Positions 1 through 9,235 of a DNA stretch of 44,454 bases are shown piece after piece (the stretch's first letter is position 1; the number at the start of each line of letters is the position of its first letter). Under the pieces are notes generated by a model, which saw only the letters and a list, made by a program, of their open reading frames with translations, made no database searches and was not told the DNA's origin. A program made the translations under genes and the position numbers. The stretch spans positions 1 to 44,454 of the forward strand of contig JABDRL010000359.1 in the NCBI GenBank assembly GCA_013041765.1. Direction: 5' to 3'. The DNA comes from Dactylosporangium sp. (GTDB taxonomy: Bacteria > Actinomycetota > Actinomycetes > Mycobacteriales > Micromonosporaceae).

Positions 1-212
1 CCCAGATTCCGGGCACCACCCGAATGCCCGGCGACAGCCGGCGGCGTCGCGGCGTCGCGATCCGGCGACGTGCGCCCCGGCTGACGTGGGCGGGGTCCCA
101 CCGGTGCGGTTGCTGCCCGCCGTCGCCGGCAGCGGCACCAGGGGCCCCGCCCACGACCGGACATCGCCCGGCCGCGGCCGGCCGGGCCGTGACGCCACAC
201 ACTGGAGGACCA

Positions 213-962
213 ATGCACAGCTCCGCGCGCAACCGCGTCGCGCTTGTCACCGGGGGCTCCCGCGGCATCGGCCGGGCGATAGCCCTGCGGCTCGCACACG
301 ACGGCTTCGACCTCGGCATGTGCTACGCCGCGGACACGGCCGCCGCGGAGGAGGTGGGCAAGCGGGCCGTCGAGCTGGGCCGCCGGGTACACGTCCGGAA
401 GGCGGACGTGTCCGACGCCGCAGCGGTCCGGACACTGGTCGAGGAGACCGCGGCGGAACTCGGCCCGATCTGCGCCGTGGTCACGGCGGCCGGCATCACC
501 CGGGACAAGCCCCTGGCGCTGATGCCGGACGAGCACTGGAACGCCGTGCTGAGGGTGAACCTCGACGGCGTCTACAACGTCTGCCGGGCGGTCGTCTCCG
601 ACATGATGGAGCGTCGGTCGGGGGCGATTGTCAACGTGTCGTCGATCGCCGGGGTGCATGGCAACGCGATGCAGACCAACTACGCGGCCTCAAAGGCCGG
701 CATCATCGGATTCACCAAGTCGCTGGCGAAGGAAACCGGCCGGTACGGCGTGCGGGCCAACGTGGTGGCGCCCGGCTTCATCGAGACGGACATGACCGCG
801 GTCCTGCCCGAGAAGATCGTCAGCCGGGTCCGGCAGCAGATCCCGCTGTCCCGCCTCGGCCGCCCCGACGAGGTGGCGAACCTCGTCTCGTTTCTGCTGT
901 CCGAGCAGGCCAGCTATGTCACCGGCGCGGTCTTCCACGCCGATGGCGGCATGGTCCTCTGA
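213..962 (+). CDS. fabG: 3-oxoacyl-ACP reductase-like short-chain dehydrogenase (FabG family)
   Basis: A 249-residue classical SDR that should catalyse NADPH-dependent reduction of a 3-oxoacyl thioester in the cytoplasm. The cofactor motif TGGSRGIG lies at residues 11-18. The catalytic Ser is in the VNVSS strand and the YxxxK pair is in NYAASK. The PGFIETDM loop and the C-terminal [11 protein letters not shown] are typical of FabG. I chose ATG 213 because GGAGG lies 4 bases upstream and the usual FabG N-terminus follows; the open frame extends upstream to base 24 but that stretch is arginine/proline-rich and unlike the family. It stands alone and converges on the broken nuclease locus with a 23-bp gap. 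A polyketide or PHB reductase role is equally possible, because no acyl-carrier or synthase gene is visible in the window. Confidence 0.85.
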   Translation: MHSSARNRVALVTGGSRGIGRAIALRLAHDGFDLGMCYAADTAAAEEVGKRAVELGRRVHVRKADVSDAAAVRTLVEETAAELGPICAVVTAAGITRDKPLALMPDEHWNAVLRVNLDGVYNVCRAVVSDMMERRSGAIVNVSSIAGVHGNAMQTNYAASKAGIIGFTKSLAKETGRYGVRANVVAPGFIETDMTAVLPEKIVSRVRQQIPLSRLGRPDEVANLVSFLLSEQASYVTGAVFHADGGMVL

Positions 963-985
963 CCCACCGGAGCCGGGTCTGGCGC

Positions 986-1126
986 TCAGCGGCCGGTCGC
1001 GACCCGGTACCGGGCTATCAGGTCGGCGGATACCCGGCCTCGGGCCGCGACCGGCAGACCCTGGGCCTTGGCCCACGCACGTACGTCGGAGGGATCGACG
1101 TCCCGATCCGGGAGGGCGGCGTTCAC
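986..1126 (-). other. Lsr2-like C-terminal DNA-binding segment, 46 codons
   Basis: Reads DPSDVRAWAKAQGL followed by ARGRVSADLIARYR, the signature of the Lsr2 C-terminal domain (an AT-hook-like RGR motif inside a small helical fold that binds AT-rich minor groove). It could begin at GTG 1126-1124, which overlaps the ATPase stop as GTGA and would be a translationally coupled mini-protein. Alternatively it is the detached C-terminus of the ATPase, split off by a frameshift near 1185-1200. The second reading is favoured because the same frame upstream of the GTG also has normal composition, whereas the ATPase frame becomes Arg/Ser-rich before its stop. There is no convincing ribosome site for the GTG. 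Confidence 0.6.
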
Positions 1127-3601
1127 CCGCGGCGGGCCGCTCGATGCCGCGAATCCACTGACCTGCTGGATCGCCGGGCCCGCGACTGGGCGGTGACGGC
1201 ACGAACCTCGTCCGGGTCGAGCAGCCCGGGCACCACGGGCGGAGGACTCAGCGGCGCCACGGTGACATCGGCCCGCCCGAGGTCCTCGGCGAGGCCCGCC
1301 ACATGAGCGTGGTGGGTGAACACGACGATCTGCATGGCCCCCGGCGATCGGGTGGCCGCATCGGCCATCGCCTGAAGGGCACATCGCGCCCGGTGGTCGT
1401 CGAACGTCATCAGCACGTCATCGAAGACCACCGGCAGGGGGATCTGGCCATGTCGATGACGCTCGGCCTGCCGCTGGCCGATACTGGCCAGGCGCATCGC
1501 GAGAAACACCTGGTCGGCGGTGCCCTCCGGCAGCGCGCGGGCGCCGAAGGGCTCGCCGTCGCCGCGGACGACCTCCAGGAACCGGCGATCGGCACCGTCG
1601 TCGTTGGCCTGGAGCGCCACCCACCGGCCGGCGGTCAGCTGTTGCAGGATCCGGCCGGCGTCGTCGAGCAGCGGGCTGGCATGCCGGCTCGTCGTCCACC
1701 CGGGCCGAGGCCGCCTGGCACGCGGCCACGAGGGACGCGTGGCGCTCGGCGGCACCATCCAGCTGGGCCGCCAGATCGGCCGGAACGCTCAGCTCGTCCA
1801 GCACCAGGCCCACCTCGCGGTGCTCGGTCTGCCCGGTCAGCGCGGCGAGGGCCTGCCGCGCCTCCCGCAACCGGTCGCCGGTCTCCCCGGCCAACCCGTG
1901 TGCCCGCTCGGCATCGCTGATCCGGGCCTCCAGCTGGGCCTGGAGGCCATCGAGAGCGTCCCCCTCAGCCAGGAGATCGTCATCGACGGTCACGGCGTCG
2001 CCCGCTCGGGTCAGCCGAGCGATCTGGTCGCGAAGCCGTGCCTGCCCCTGACTCCCGGTTTCAATGATCGCGACAGCCTCGTCATGGCCGAGCAGCGAGT
2101 CGTGGTCGCAGGCCACGCCCCGCGCCCGCACGGCGGCCAGGTCCTGTCGTACGGCCCGCAACCGATCGGCGTGCTCCAGGCAGCGACGGCGTTCGACCAG
2201 CGAGGACAACGCCCGGGCGGCCTCGGCCTCGCGGTCGACTGCCGCATCCCGCCCGGCGGCGAGATCCTGAAGCCTGGTCTCGGCCGCGACGACCGCGGCC
2301 GATCGGACAACCGCGGCCGATCGGACAACCGCCTGCTGGAGGTCCTCCCGCCGGCGCCGGTATTCCTCCATGGCCACCCGGATCTGGACGCTCTTGTTGC
2401 CCCGGTGACTCTTGAACAGCTGGTCGGCGCGCTGGTCGAGGTCTCTGCGGAGGCGTTGCGCCCCGCTTCCCTGGCGGGCCGTGAACACCAGCTCGGCCAG
2501 GTCTCCGGTCCCGGCGCAGACCTGCTGGCCACCCTCACGCAGCAGGTGATGGGTGAGGCCGAACCGGCACAGCCACTGGGCACGGTTGTCGTCCCCGTCG
2601 GCCCCCCACGGGTTGGGCACCGCCCGGATGCCGTCGGCGTCGAAGAGCCCTCGGCCGATGCGGAGCAGCCGGTCGGCCGAGGTGGTGGTATCGCCGCCGG
2701 CGGCGGCGTCCGGCACGACGTCCGCGGTGAGCCGAAGCTGGGCCCGGGGGACCACATCAGCCAGCGGGTGACGCTGTGGCATGCCCCACAGCAGATCGGC
2801 CAGCGCGCCGTCGAGACCCTCGCGCCCGCCGACGGGCACCTCGACGACCGCCCAGCGCGTCACGTCCAGCGCGTGGAAGTCGACCCTCGCCCCCGTTCCG
2901 GGATCCAGGTCGACGACCAGCGCTCCCTTGGCCCCGGACTCCCTGGGATGGCGCCCCTGGAGATTCCCGCTGTAGGCGACGGTGTGTTCCCCGTCGATCA
3001 GCACCCCGCGCTGGTGAACGTGCCCCAGCGCGAAGTAGTCGTATCCGGGCGCGGTCAGGTCGGCCAACCGGCATGGTGCGTACCGGGCGTGCCCCTCCGC
3101 GCCGTCGACACTCGTATGGAGCAGGCCCACGTTGACCATGCCCTGGACCCGCTGCGGATACGATGCCGCCAGGTTCTGCATCACGGCCTTGGTCGCGAAC
3201 CCCTGACCGTGCACGACCAGCCCGAGGTCGTCGTCGGCCACGCTCTGCGGGCATGCCGTGGTCATGCTGGTGACCCCGCTGGGCAGCCGCAGGGCACGAG
3301 TGATCTCGCTCGCCGCGTCGTGATTGCCCGCGACCAGGAACACCCGGATGCCCCCACCGCTGAGGCGATCCAGCTGCCGGACGAAGAACCGGCCCGTACT
3401 GTAGTCATGCCAGTCGCCGTCGTAGATGTCCCCGGCCAGCAACAGCACGGGTGCCAGCTCGTCGATGGCCAGATCGACCAGGTTGGTCAGGGCCTGCCGG
3501 GACGCCGAGCGCAGCCGCGCGGCCAGCGCGTCATCGCGGAGCCGCGACAGGCCCCGCAGCGGACTGTCCAGATGCAGATCGGCGGCATGAACCAGGCGCA
3601 C
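986..3601 (-). pseudogene. Broken SbcD/YhaO nuclease + YhaN-type ATPase locus with Lsr2-like tail
   Basis: GTG 3601 (GAGGAG upstream) opens a metallophosphoesterase with intact metal motifs: DLHLD, GDIYDGD, GNHD and GHVH. This matches SbcD/YhaO DNA-repair exonucleases. The same frame then runs directly into the middle of a YhaN-like SMC-type ATPase (FGLTHHLLREGG, then a coiled coil). The ATPase N-terminus with its Walker A loop is absent, so an in-frame fusion-deletion has joined two genes that are normally adjacent. Near 1670-1690 the frame is lost, by 1 inserted or 2 deleted bases. The ATPase C-terminus continues in the next frame with LPEGTADQVFLAMRLA and the Walker B VVFDDVLMTFDD. Its stop at 1123-1125 overlaps a third-frame stretch encoding an Lsr2-type DNA-binding tail ending at 986. 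An ATPase without a P-loop and with a broken frame should not work. The nuclease domain alone could still be made. Confidence 0.8.
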
Positions 3602-3754
3602 GGAGAAGCTCCTCGGACCCGTCGAGAGAACATCAATGATCAGCGATCACGTGGTGCACGGTGTCTCGTAGCGATTCACTCACATCCTGCGGGAAAGGTT
3701 GACCATGCCTACCCGATCGGGTGATCGTGCCACACCCCGCGCCGGTCGGCCGCG

Positions 3755-3796
3755 GCCGAGCACCAGCCGGCTCCAGGGAGCAGGCTGGTGCTCGGC
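3755..3796 (-). terminator. Strong hairpin with perfect 14-bp arms, probable terminator
   Basis: GCCGAGCACCAGCC (3755-3768) pairs perfectly with GGCTGGTGCTCGGC (3783-3796) around a 14-nt loop. It lies downstream of the hypothetical gene ending at 3864 and upstream of the nuclease start at 3601, both on the minus strand. A terminator for the mutM-hypothetical pair is the simplest reading. There is no U-tract, which is common for actinobacterial hairpin terminators. Confidence 0.5.
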
Positions 3797-3863
3797 TGGA
3801 CGGTCTCCTGTTCCTCGGGTGTTGCACCGGCACGCCGGGTGCGCCCGGAATCCGGACGCATGG

Positions 3864-4352
3864 TCATCCGGTGGGTCGGACCAGGCACACGGCGGTCCGG
3901 ACCTGATCGGCGAGTGCCGGCAGGTCGTCCCGCATCCCGAAGTGCCGGTCCCACAAGGTCTGGCAGCGCAGTGTGATGGTGACATGGTGGCCTTGCGTGA
4001 ACGTGGTCTCGGCCCGCAACCGGCCGTCGTGCCGCATCCGGATGGTCACCGTGGCCAGGCGGTCACCGAGGCCGACCGCCCCGGCCCTGCCTCCGGCGCC
4101 GAGTCCGGCGAGCTGGTCGGCGAACCGCAGCAGGCCGTCCCACGCGACGAAGAGGGTGTCGGATGCCGGCCGAGGCTCTGGCTCCGGTCCCGGGGCGGCG
4201 AGGAGCGTGTCGCGGGGAACATCGATCCGGCAGTGGGCGTGCCGCGGATCGCCGTCGGGTTCGTCCATCCAGCTCCGGCCGCTGCCCGCCGCGAGGCGTA
4301 GACCAATCCCGTGCACCGGGTCGAAGAAGGCGATCCTTTCCTCGCTGATCAC
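3864..4352 (-). CDS. Hypothetical protein coupled to mutM
   Basis: 162 residues; I do not recognise the family with confidence. The sequence is acidic/hydrophobic with beta-strand patterns ([14 protein letters not shown], then [17 protein letters not shown], then HVTITLRC). It resembles small actinobacterial proteins in which an acidic helix precedes a beta sheet. GTG 4352 overlaps the mutM stop as GTGA, so translation is probably coupled to MutM. It has no signal peptide or membrane segment. Codon use matches its neighbours. Functional linkage to base-excision repair is suggested only by this coupling. Confidence 0.65.
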   Translation of the reverse strand: MISEERIAFFDPVHGIGLRLAAGSGRSWMDEPDGDPRHAHCRIDVPRDTLLAAPGPEPEPRPASDTLFVAWDGLLRFADQLAGLGAGGRAGAVGLGDRLATVTIRMRHDGRLRAETTFTQGHHVTITLRCQTLWDRHFGMRDDLPALADQVRTAVCLVRPTG

Positions 4353-5275
4353 GGCATTGCCGACCTTTTGGCCGGTTTCGCCACCCGGGCTCGGTCATCT
4401 CCCGGGGGTGCGGGGTCGCGGGGGCGCGGTTGGCACCGGGGGCAGCTGAACGACGAGCGGTTCATGAACGGATCCCGCCGGATCGGCGTGGCGCAGCGGG
4501 GACAGGGCCGCCCGGCCCGGCCGTACACGTTGAGCGACTGGTCGAAGGCCCCGCTCTGGCCGTTCACCTGCACGTAGAGGGCATCGAAGGAGGTCCCGCC
4601 GGCGGCGAGCGCCGCCGCCAGCACCGCGCGAACTGCGGCCAGCAGCCGCTCGGCGGCCGGTCGGGTCATGCTCTGCGCCGGCCGGGCCCAGTGCAGCCGG
4701 GCCGCCCACAACGCCTCGTCGGCGTAGATATTGCCGATGCCGGAGACCAGCGTCTGGCCCAGCAGCGCCCGCTTCAGGCCGGTACGTCGCTGGCGGAGTG
4801 TCCGCACGAACGCCGCCTCGTCGAACGCCGGGTCCATCGGGTCCCGGGCGATGTGGGCCACCGCGCGCGGCACCGCCGTCGCGGCGTCACCCACCAGCGG
4901 TTCGACGGCCAACCCGCCGAACGTGCGCTGGTCGACGTACCGTAACTCGCGTTCGGCGTCGGTGAACCCGATCCGGGCCCGCAGGTGCGCCTCGGCCGGC
5001 GAGTCCGGGGCGCACACCAGCAGTTGCCCGCTCATGCCCAGATGGGCGACGAGCGCCTCGGTGCGGTCCGGCCCGAGCGGGAGCCACAGGTACTTGCCCC
5101 GACGGCACGCGGCGGCCAGGGTGGCGCCGACCAGCCGGCCGGCCAGGTCATCCGGGCCGGCCAGGTGGCGGCGGATCGCCCGGGGATGGCAGACCTCGAT
5201 CCGGGCCACCGTGCGGCCGGTGACCGACCGCTCCAGACCGCGCCGGACGGTTTCAACCTCGGGGAGTTCAGGCAC
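4349..5275 (-). CDS. mutM: Formamidopyrimidine-DNA glycosylase (Fpg/MutM)
   Basis: A 308-residue bifunctional base-excision repair enzyme that removes 8-oxoguanine and formamidopyrimidines and then cleaves the abasic site. The mature N-terminus [12 protein letters not shown] supplies the catalytic Pro and Glu immediately after the initiator. CRRGKYLW (Lys near 61) is the conserved DNA-contacting lysine. [10 protein letters not shown] is the helix-two-turn-helix core. The C-terminal zinc finger has CPRC and a second CPRC about 18 residues later. GTG 5275 is fixed by the need for Pro at position 2. The gene lies 89 bases after the upstream regulator and is coupled to a hypothetical gene downstream. 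In many actinobacteria mutM follows rnc; that partner is absent here. Confidence 0.95.
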   Translation of the reverse strand: MPELPEVETVRRGLERSVTGRTVARIEVCHPRAIRRHLAGPDDLAGRLVGATLAAACRRGKYLWLPLGPDRTEALVAHLGMSGQLLVCAPDSPAEAHLRARIGFTDAERELRYVDQRTFGGLAVEPLVGDAATAVPRAVAHIARDPMDPAFDEAAFVRTLRQRRTGLKRALLGQTLVSGIGNIYADEALWAARLHWARPAQSMTRPAAERLLAAVRAVLAAALAAGGTSFDALYVQVNGQSGAFDQSLNVYGRAGRPCPRCATPIRRDPFMNRSSFSCPRCQPRPRDPAPPGDDRARVAKPAKRSAMP

Positions 5276-5364
5276 GATCCGACGATAGGCGTTGCTGGGC
5301 GGGGTCGACGACGCCGTCGAGCCATCGGTGGACGTCGGCGCACCGGAACCGGGGCCCGGTGCAC

Positions 5365-6171
5365 TCAGGCTCCCCAGGGGCTCCGCTTGCGGGGCCGGCT
5401 GGCCCAGCTCAGGCCGCGGCGGATCAGCCCTCGCGCGGGCCGGCTCCCGGCCTGGTCGTTGACGAGGTCTCCGGAAGCGATGCCGAGATCGGTGGTGAGG
5501 CCGGTGAAGCCCTGCTCGCGAGCCTCCATGTCCGCGCCGAAGAGTCCGAGGATCTTGCGCTTGTGGTCGCCGACGGTCCGCACCGACAGGTGTCGCCGTC
5601 GTGCTATCTCGGCGTCGCTCAACCCGTGGCCGAGCAGGACGAGTGTCGCTTCCAGGGTGGCGGACAGGCGGACGTCTCGGCATCGGCGTGCCAGCTGGAG
5701 GAGCGCATCGGTCAGGCCGGAGTGCTGGACGTGGCCGTAGCTGGCGATCTCGACGACCGCGGTGACGAGGGCCTGCGGGTCGTCGTGGTACTTGCTGACG
5801 TACCCGGCAGCTCCCGCCGCGACGCATCGGGCGACCGGCTCGGGGCGGGCGTCGGCGGTGTACACCAGGACCCGTTGTCCGAGGTCTCCCGTGATGCGGC
5901 GGACGGCCCGTACCCCGTGCAGGACCGCAAGGTCCCCGGTGCGCCGGTTGAGGCACAGGTCGAGGACGACGACGTGGCAGGGCGTGCGCTGGAACGCGAA
6001 GAACGACTCCACGTCGGGGTATCCACCGACCTGCTCGAGGACGAGATCGCTGCCCGGTCCCGGCGGGGCTCCCAGGCCCGTTCGGTAGCGGGGCTCGTCG
6101 TCGATGACGACGTACCGTACCGGGTCCCCAGACTCCGCGAGAGGTAGGGCAGTGGGGAACGTCTCGGTCAT
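5365..6171 (-). CDS. Two-component response regulator, NarL/LuxR-type
   Basis: 268 residues: an N-terminal receiver (acidic pair D24-D25, predicted phospho-acceptor D71 in VVVLDLCLN) and a C-terminal LuxR-type helix-turn-helix ([25 protein letters not shown]). The helix-turn-helix is recognisable but divergent: GDHKRK replaces the usual KTH/KNH. The C-terminal tail after the HTH is about 55 residues, longer than usual. ATG 6171 overlaps the stop of the upstream degenerate sensor as ATGA. The intact kinase two genes upstream is its likely phosphodonor. The target genes are unknown; the whole cassette lies just downstream of the penicillin-binding protein fusion and a secreted protein. Confidence 0.8.
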   Translation of the reverse strand: MTETFPTALPLAESGDPVRYVVIDDEPRYRTGLGAPPGPGSDLVLEQVGGYPDVESFFAFQRTPCHVVVLDLCLNRRTGDLAVLHGVRAVRRITGDLGQRVLVYTADARPEPVARCVAAGAAGYVSKYHDDPQALVTAVVEIASYGHVQHSGLTDALLQLARRCRDVRLSATLEATLVLLGHGLSDAEIARRRHLSVRTVGDHKRKILGLFGADMEAREQGFTGLTTDLGIASGDLVNDQAGSRPARGLIRRGLSWASRPRKRSPWGA

Positions 6172-7031
6172 CGGATGGTCCTCGGGGTCGGGGCGACGAC
6201 GTCGGAACCATCGGAGGGCGGGTTCCGACGTGGTCGCGGTGGAGCCGTCGGCGGTTCCCCGCGTGCGGGAACTCCGTCGACGAAGGACCGCATGCGCTGG
6301 TACATCGAGCGTCGCTGGTCGGCGAGTCCGGACCGGGTGCGATCGTCGGACACGGTAGGGATCTCCGGACTCAGGAAGGGCAGGACCTGCCGGATGGTCT
6401 CCCGACCGGCCTCCCGTTCCAGGGCCGCGACCCGGGCGGTGGTCCGGTCCGCCTCGTCGGCCAGGTTCCGGACCAGCCGGGCGAAGACGAGGGAGGCCAC
6501 GGCGAACCCCGGATACATGAGCGAGTTGCTGATCGCGGCGGCGACGGTCACCCGCTGCGGCCAGGCCGGGACAGCCACCGCAACGAGATGGAGGACTCCG
6601 AGCCCGGACGACAACAGCAACGTCGGGGACAGGTTCCTCAGCGAGAAGCCGATGAGCGTCCCCGCGGACAGGGCGGCCGTGTGCAGTCCGACGCTCCACG
6701 GCGTCAACCGCTCCGCAGCCGGGGCGCAGGTCACGGCGATGGCAAGGGACCCGATGCCCACCGTGCCGTCGAGGAGAAGCAGCGGGGGCGGGAACGGTGT
6801 GCGGATCCTGCGTACCACCGTCGTCATGATGACGACGGACTCGAGGATGAATACGCTCAGGCAGGCCAGGGGAAGCCAGTTCTTTTCGACTGCGGGGAGG
6901 ACCCGGGACGCGGTCGCGAGGATCGCCTGGACAAGGCTCACCGAACGGATCACGGCGAACCCGAGCGTCAGAACCCTCTCGGCCTGGGCCCGCGAGGCCA
7001 CCACGCCGCCGACCGTACTGCCCGCTGTCAA
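6168..7031 (-). CDS. Degenerate sensor-kinase paralogue (membrane part only)
   Basis: 287 residues with about six predicted membrane helices followed by a short cytoplasmic helical stretch. It is clearly paralogous to the adjacent kinase: both share RLTPWS, GF.LR.LS and the post-membrane block ending in SFVD. In the kinase this block contains R-A-T-V-H-D; here the aligned residues are R-E-T-I-R-Q, so the phospho-acceptor His is Arg214. The protein ends soon after and has no ATPase domain. It may be a pseudo-sensor that modulates the neighbouring kinase. The start is taken as TTG 7031 with AGGGA just upstream; GTG at 7004 or 7001 is an alternative. It follows the kinase by 39 bases and is coupled to the regulator by an ATGA overlap. 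Confidence 0.65.
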   Translation of the reverse strand: MTAGSTVGGVVASRAQAERVLTLGFAVIRSVSLVQAILATASRVLPAVEKNWLPLACLSVFILESVVIMTTVVRRIRTPFPPPLLLLDGTVGIGSLAIAVTCAPAAERLTPWSVGLHTAALSAGTLIGFSLRNLSPTLLLSSGLGVLHLVAVAVPAWPQRVTVAAAISNSLMYPGFAVASLVFARLVRNLADEADRTTARVAALEREAGRETIRQVLPFLSPEIPTVSDDRTRSGLADQRRSMYQRMRSFVDGVPARGEPPTAPPRPRRNPPSDGSDVVAPTPRTIR

Positions 7032-7070
7032 TTCCCTCGTAGCGTGGGGGACCCCGCGGCGGCCGGAGGC

Positions 7071-8327
7071 TCAGGGCAGTCGCCGAGGAACCCGGATGGT
7101 CACCTCCGTGCCGTGTCCCCGTCCCGATCTCACCGTCGCGTGACCGCCGATTTCCCCGAGATGGTGGCCGAGGATCTGGGTGAGGCCGTAGCCGAACCGG
7201 GTCCGGGCGGGGTCGAAACCCGGGCCGTCGTCATGGACGGTCGCCACGATGGTCTCGGGGTCGCCCCGGGTGCGAACCGTGACGTTGGCGTCCGGGGCGT
7301 GCTGCTCGATGTTGGCGAGGACCGTGTCGACGGCGCGGAGGAGCCGCTCCAGACCGTCACGGTCACATCGTGTTCCCCGGGGGAGGCCAGAGGCGCTCTC
7401 GATACGAAGCCGGCGGTGGAGACCGACGACCTCGGACAGACTGGTATCGAGATCTGGAGTGGATCCGGCGTCGTCGACGAAGGACTGGATCTGCCGGTAC
7501 TTGGCCGCGCGCTGTCGGATGAGCGCGGTCCGGGTCATCTCGTCGGCTTGGGCGAGGCCTTCCGGGCACAGGTGCAGGTACGGGAGAAGATCGTGAACCG
7601 TGGCGCGGGTGCGGTTCCGTTCGAGCTCCCGGATCCTGCTCCGTGCCGTGTCGGCCCGGTCGGCGAGGCGTCGGACGAACCAGGCCAGGGCCCACCCGAC
7701 ACCGGCGTGTTCCAGATAGGCGCAGGCGTTGACGGCGGCTTCGGCTGGGAGCAGCTCCCACGGGGAGGGGAGGGATGCCGGGCCGCTGAGGATGGCGGAC
7801 AGGTAGCACGCGGCCAGCGCGCCGCCAGCGAGCAGCGCACCGGAGAGAGTCCGCAGGCAGAAACCGGCCAGGAGCGCGCTTGACATGCTGACCGTGAACA
7901 GGCCGTTGCTCCAGGGCGTCAGCCGGTCCTCGACCGGAGTACCGTCGATGATGATGATCATCGGTAGCAGGATGCTCACGGCGTCGAGCAGGAGCAGTCT
8001 CTGACACCCGGCGGTCGCTCCGCGACGGATCAATCGGGCGCCGACGGCAACGGATACCAGGGCGACTCCGCAGAGACACCCCAGCGGTACGGGGAGCGGG
8101 GAGAACAACACCGACCGGACGGACAGCCCGACAGCGGTCTGGACCAGGAAGAACGCGCGGACCGTCACGAACCAGATGGCCAGGGTACGGTCGGCGCGGG
8201 CCCGCGCCGACACCGCCGGCTGGTCGTGATCGGTCCCGGCCGGGCTGCCGGACGGCCGGTCCCAGCACCGCCAGGCGCCGCTGGCGTTCGTCCAGATACG
8301 GCGCAATCTCGGCTGACCCAGGGACAT
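7071..8327 (-). CDS. Membrane sensor histidine kinase
   Basis: 418 residues. About six membrane helices lie between residues 50 and 220, followed by a HisKA_3-like helix with the phospho-acceptor His245 in RATVHD. The C-terminal ATPase has an N-box (NIEQHAPD), G1 (DDGPGFD), G2 (GYGLTQIL) and a final GRGHGTEVTI. It lacks a periplasmic sensing domain, so it probably senses a membrane or envelope signal. ATG 8327 was chosen over GTG 8348 because GGAGG lies 5 bases before it. It is the only complete kinase in this cassette and should phosphorylate the LuxR-type regulator two genes downstream. Confidence 0.85.
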   Translation of the reverse strand: MSLGQPRLRRIWTNASGAWRCWDRPSGSPAGTDHDQPAVSARARADRTLAIWFVTVRAFFLVQTAVGLSVRSVLFSPLPVPLGCLCGVALVSVAVGARLIRRGATAGCQRLLLLDAVSILLPMIIIIDGTPVEDRLTPWSNGLFTVSMSSALLAGFCLRTLSGALLAGGALAACYLSAILSGPASLPSPWELLPAEAAVNACAYLEHAGVGWALAWFVRRLADRADTARSRIRELERNRTRATVHDLLPYLHLCPEGLAQADEMTRTALIRQRAAKYRQIQSFVDDAGSTPDLDTSLSEVVGLHRRLRIESASGLPRGTRCDRDGLERLLRAVDTVLANIEQHAPDANVTVRTRGDPETIVATVHDDGPGFDPARTRFGYGLTQILGHHLGEIGGHATVRSGRGHGTEVTIRVPRRLP

Positions 8328-8369
8328 GGAGACCTCCGTGGCGACCACCGCCTACTGAGGTTAGGGCGC

Positions 8370-8405
8370 GAGGGCTCCCGGGAGTACACACCCCCGGGAA
8401 CCCTC
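8370..8405 (-). terminator. Hairpin downstream of the secreted-protein gene
   Basis: A 13-bp stem with one mismatch (arms 8370-8382 and 8393-8405, core CCCGGG/CCCGGG) and a 10-nt loop. It lies 46 bases past the stop of the minus-strand secreted-protein gene and 43 bases before the kinase start. It probably ends the upstream transcript and separates it from the kinase-regulator operon. Confidence 0.55.
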
Positions 8406-8450
8406 AGGACCGTCGGAGACCGCAGCCGAGCAGACCGACGTCATGCGGCC

Positions 8451-8921
8451 TCACGCCCGGGTGCTCACGTTCGACGTGATGTGGTGCCACGTATCGGTCG
8501 GCTTGTCGTAGGTCCCGGCGAACCAGCCCAGCGTGCCTGCCTCGTCGAAGTTCTTCTTGCACACACCCCACTTGCCGCCACCGAGGGAGTTGATGCAGAT
8601 GCCCCGCCGCACGATTTCCATGGAGATACCGTTCGGAACGGCCAGGATCCAATCGGCGGCCGCCGAGTACCCGTCCACCTTGGTGTCCTTCACCCAGAAG
8701 TCGTCGCTGCCCTCCACATAGCACGCAATGGCTTGGACATCGCCTGACCCGATGTATGTGGAGCTGGTGCACTTCGTGAACGACGGTGGGGTGCCTGCCA
8801 CGGCGGTGTTCCACTCGTAGACCGGCGTGGTCACCGACGCCGATGCCGGGGCCGCCGTGAACGCCACCAGACCCGTTGCCATGACGAGCGCCACGATCGC
8901 GGAAAGTCCCTTCCTCACCAT
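8451..8921 (-). CDS. Small secreted protein with four cysteines
   Basis: 156 residues. The N-terminus is a classical Sec signal peptide (MVRKG, hydrophobic core, then APASAS with cleavage near residue 29). The mature part of about 127 residues contains four cysteines (KCTSS, IACYV, GICIN, GVCKK), suggesting two disulfides, and several aromatic residues. I do not recognise the family. ATG 8921 has a very good ribosome site (GGAAGGAGAG). It has its own 314-base leader and a downstream hairpin, so it is probably transcribed alone. Its position between an envelope enzyme and a sensor kinase makes an extracellular or wall-associated role likely, but this is inference. Confidence 0.75.
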   Translation of the reverse strand: MVRKGLSAIVALVMATGLVAFTAAPASASVTTPVYEWNTAVAGTPPSFTKCTSSTYIGSGDVQAIACYVEGSDDFWVKDTKVDGYSAAADWILAVPNGISMEIVRRGICINSLGGGKWGVCKKNFDEAGTLGWFAGTYDKPTDTWHHITSNVSTRA

Positions 8922-9235
8922 GATCTCTCCTTCCGGTGAAGCGACAGGTAGATCCAACAGACAGCCGCCCGTGGGGGTCGTCTCTCGGCCGCCATCCAGG
9001 AGACGTGGCATCCGCTGGGTGGCGGATTTCAGCGCGGATCGCCTCCGCGAATGCCACGTCTCCCGGTCCGGCCCTCGCGCGGGCCGTCACCGGCATACTC
9101 CCGTCCGGCGGGGCCGGGAAGAACCGCAGTAGGTCGGTACTTTGACGGGACCCGCTGGACGGCTTGTCGAATGCCTGCACCCGGTCCCTGACGCGGCCCG
9201 AGGCCTCCAGGGCAGCGTCGGGTGCGACACCGGCG
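8922..9235. other. Intergenic leader of the secreted-protein gene
   Basis: 314 bases between the fusion gene and the secreted-protein gene, both on the minus strand. I see no gene I can support. The minus-strand reading frame stays open through much of it without a recognisable start or family. It must hold the promoter of the secreted-protein gene, but I cannot assign -35 and -10 boxes with confidence. Confidence 0.4.

Noticed and set aside
24-212. Upstream extension of the FabG-like ORF
   Set aside because: The 63 extra residues are Arg/Pro-rich and unlike the family, and the internal ATG 213 has the ribosome site.
1520-3724. 734-codon plus-strand open frame opposite the nuclease locus
   Set aside because: It is the antisense shadow of the SbcD/YhaN frames; the minus strand shows recognisable domains and a ribosome site, the plus strand shows none.
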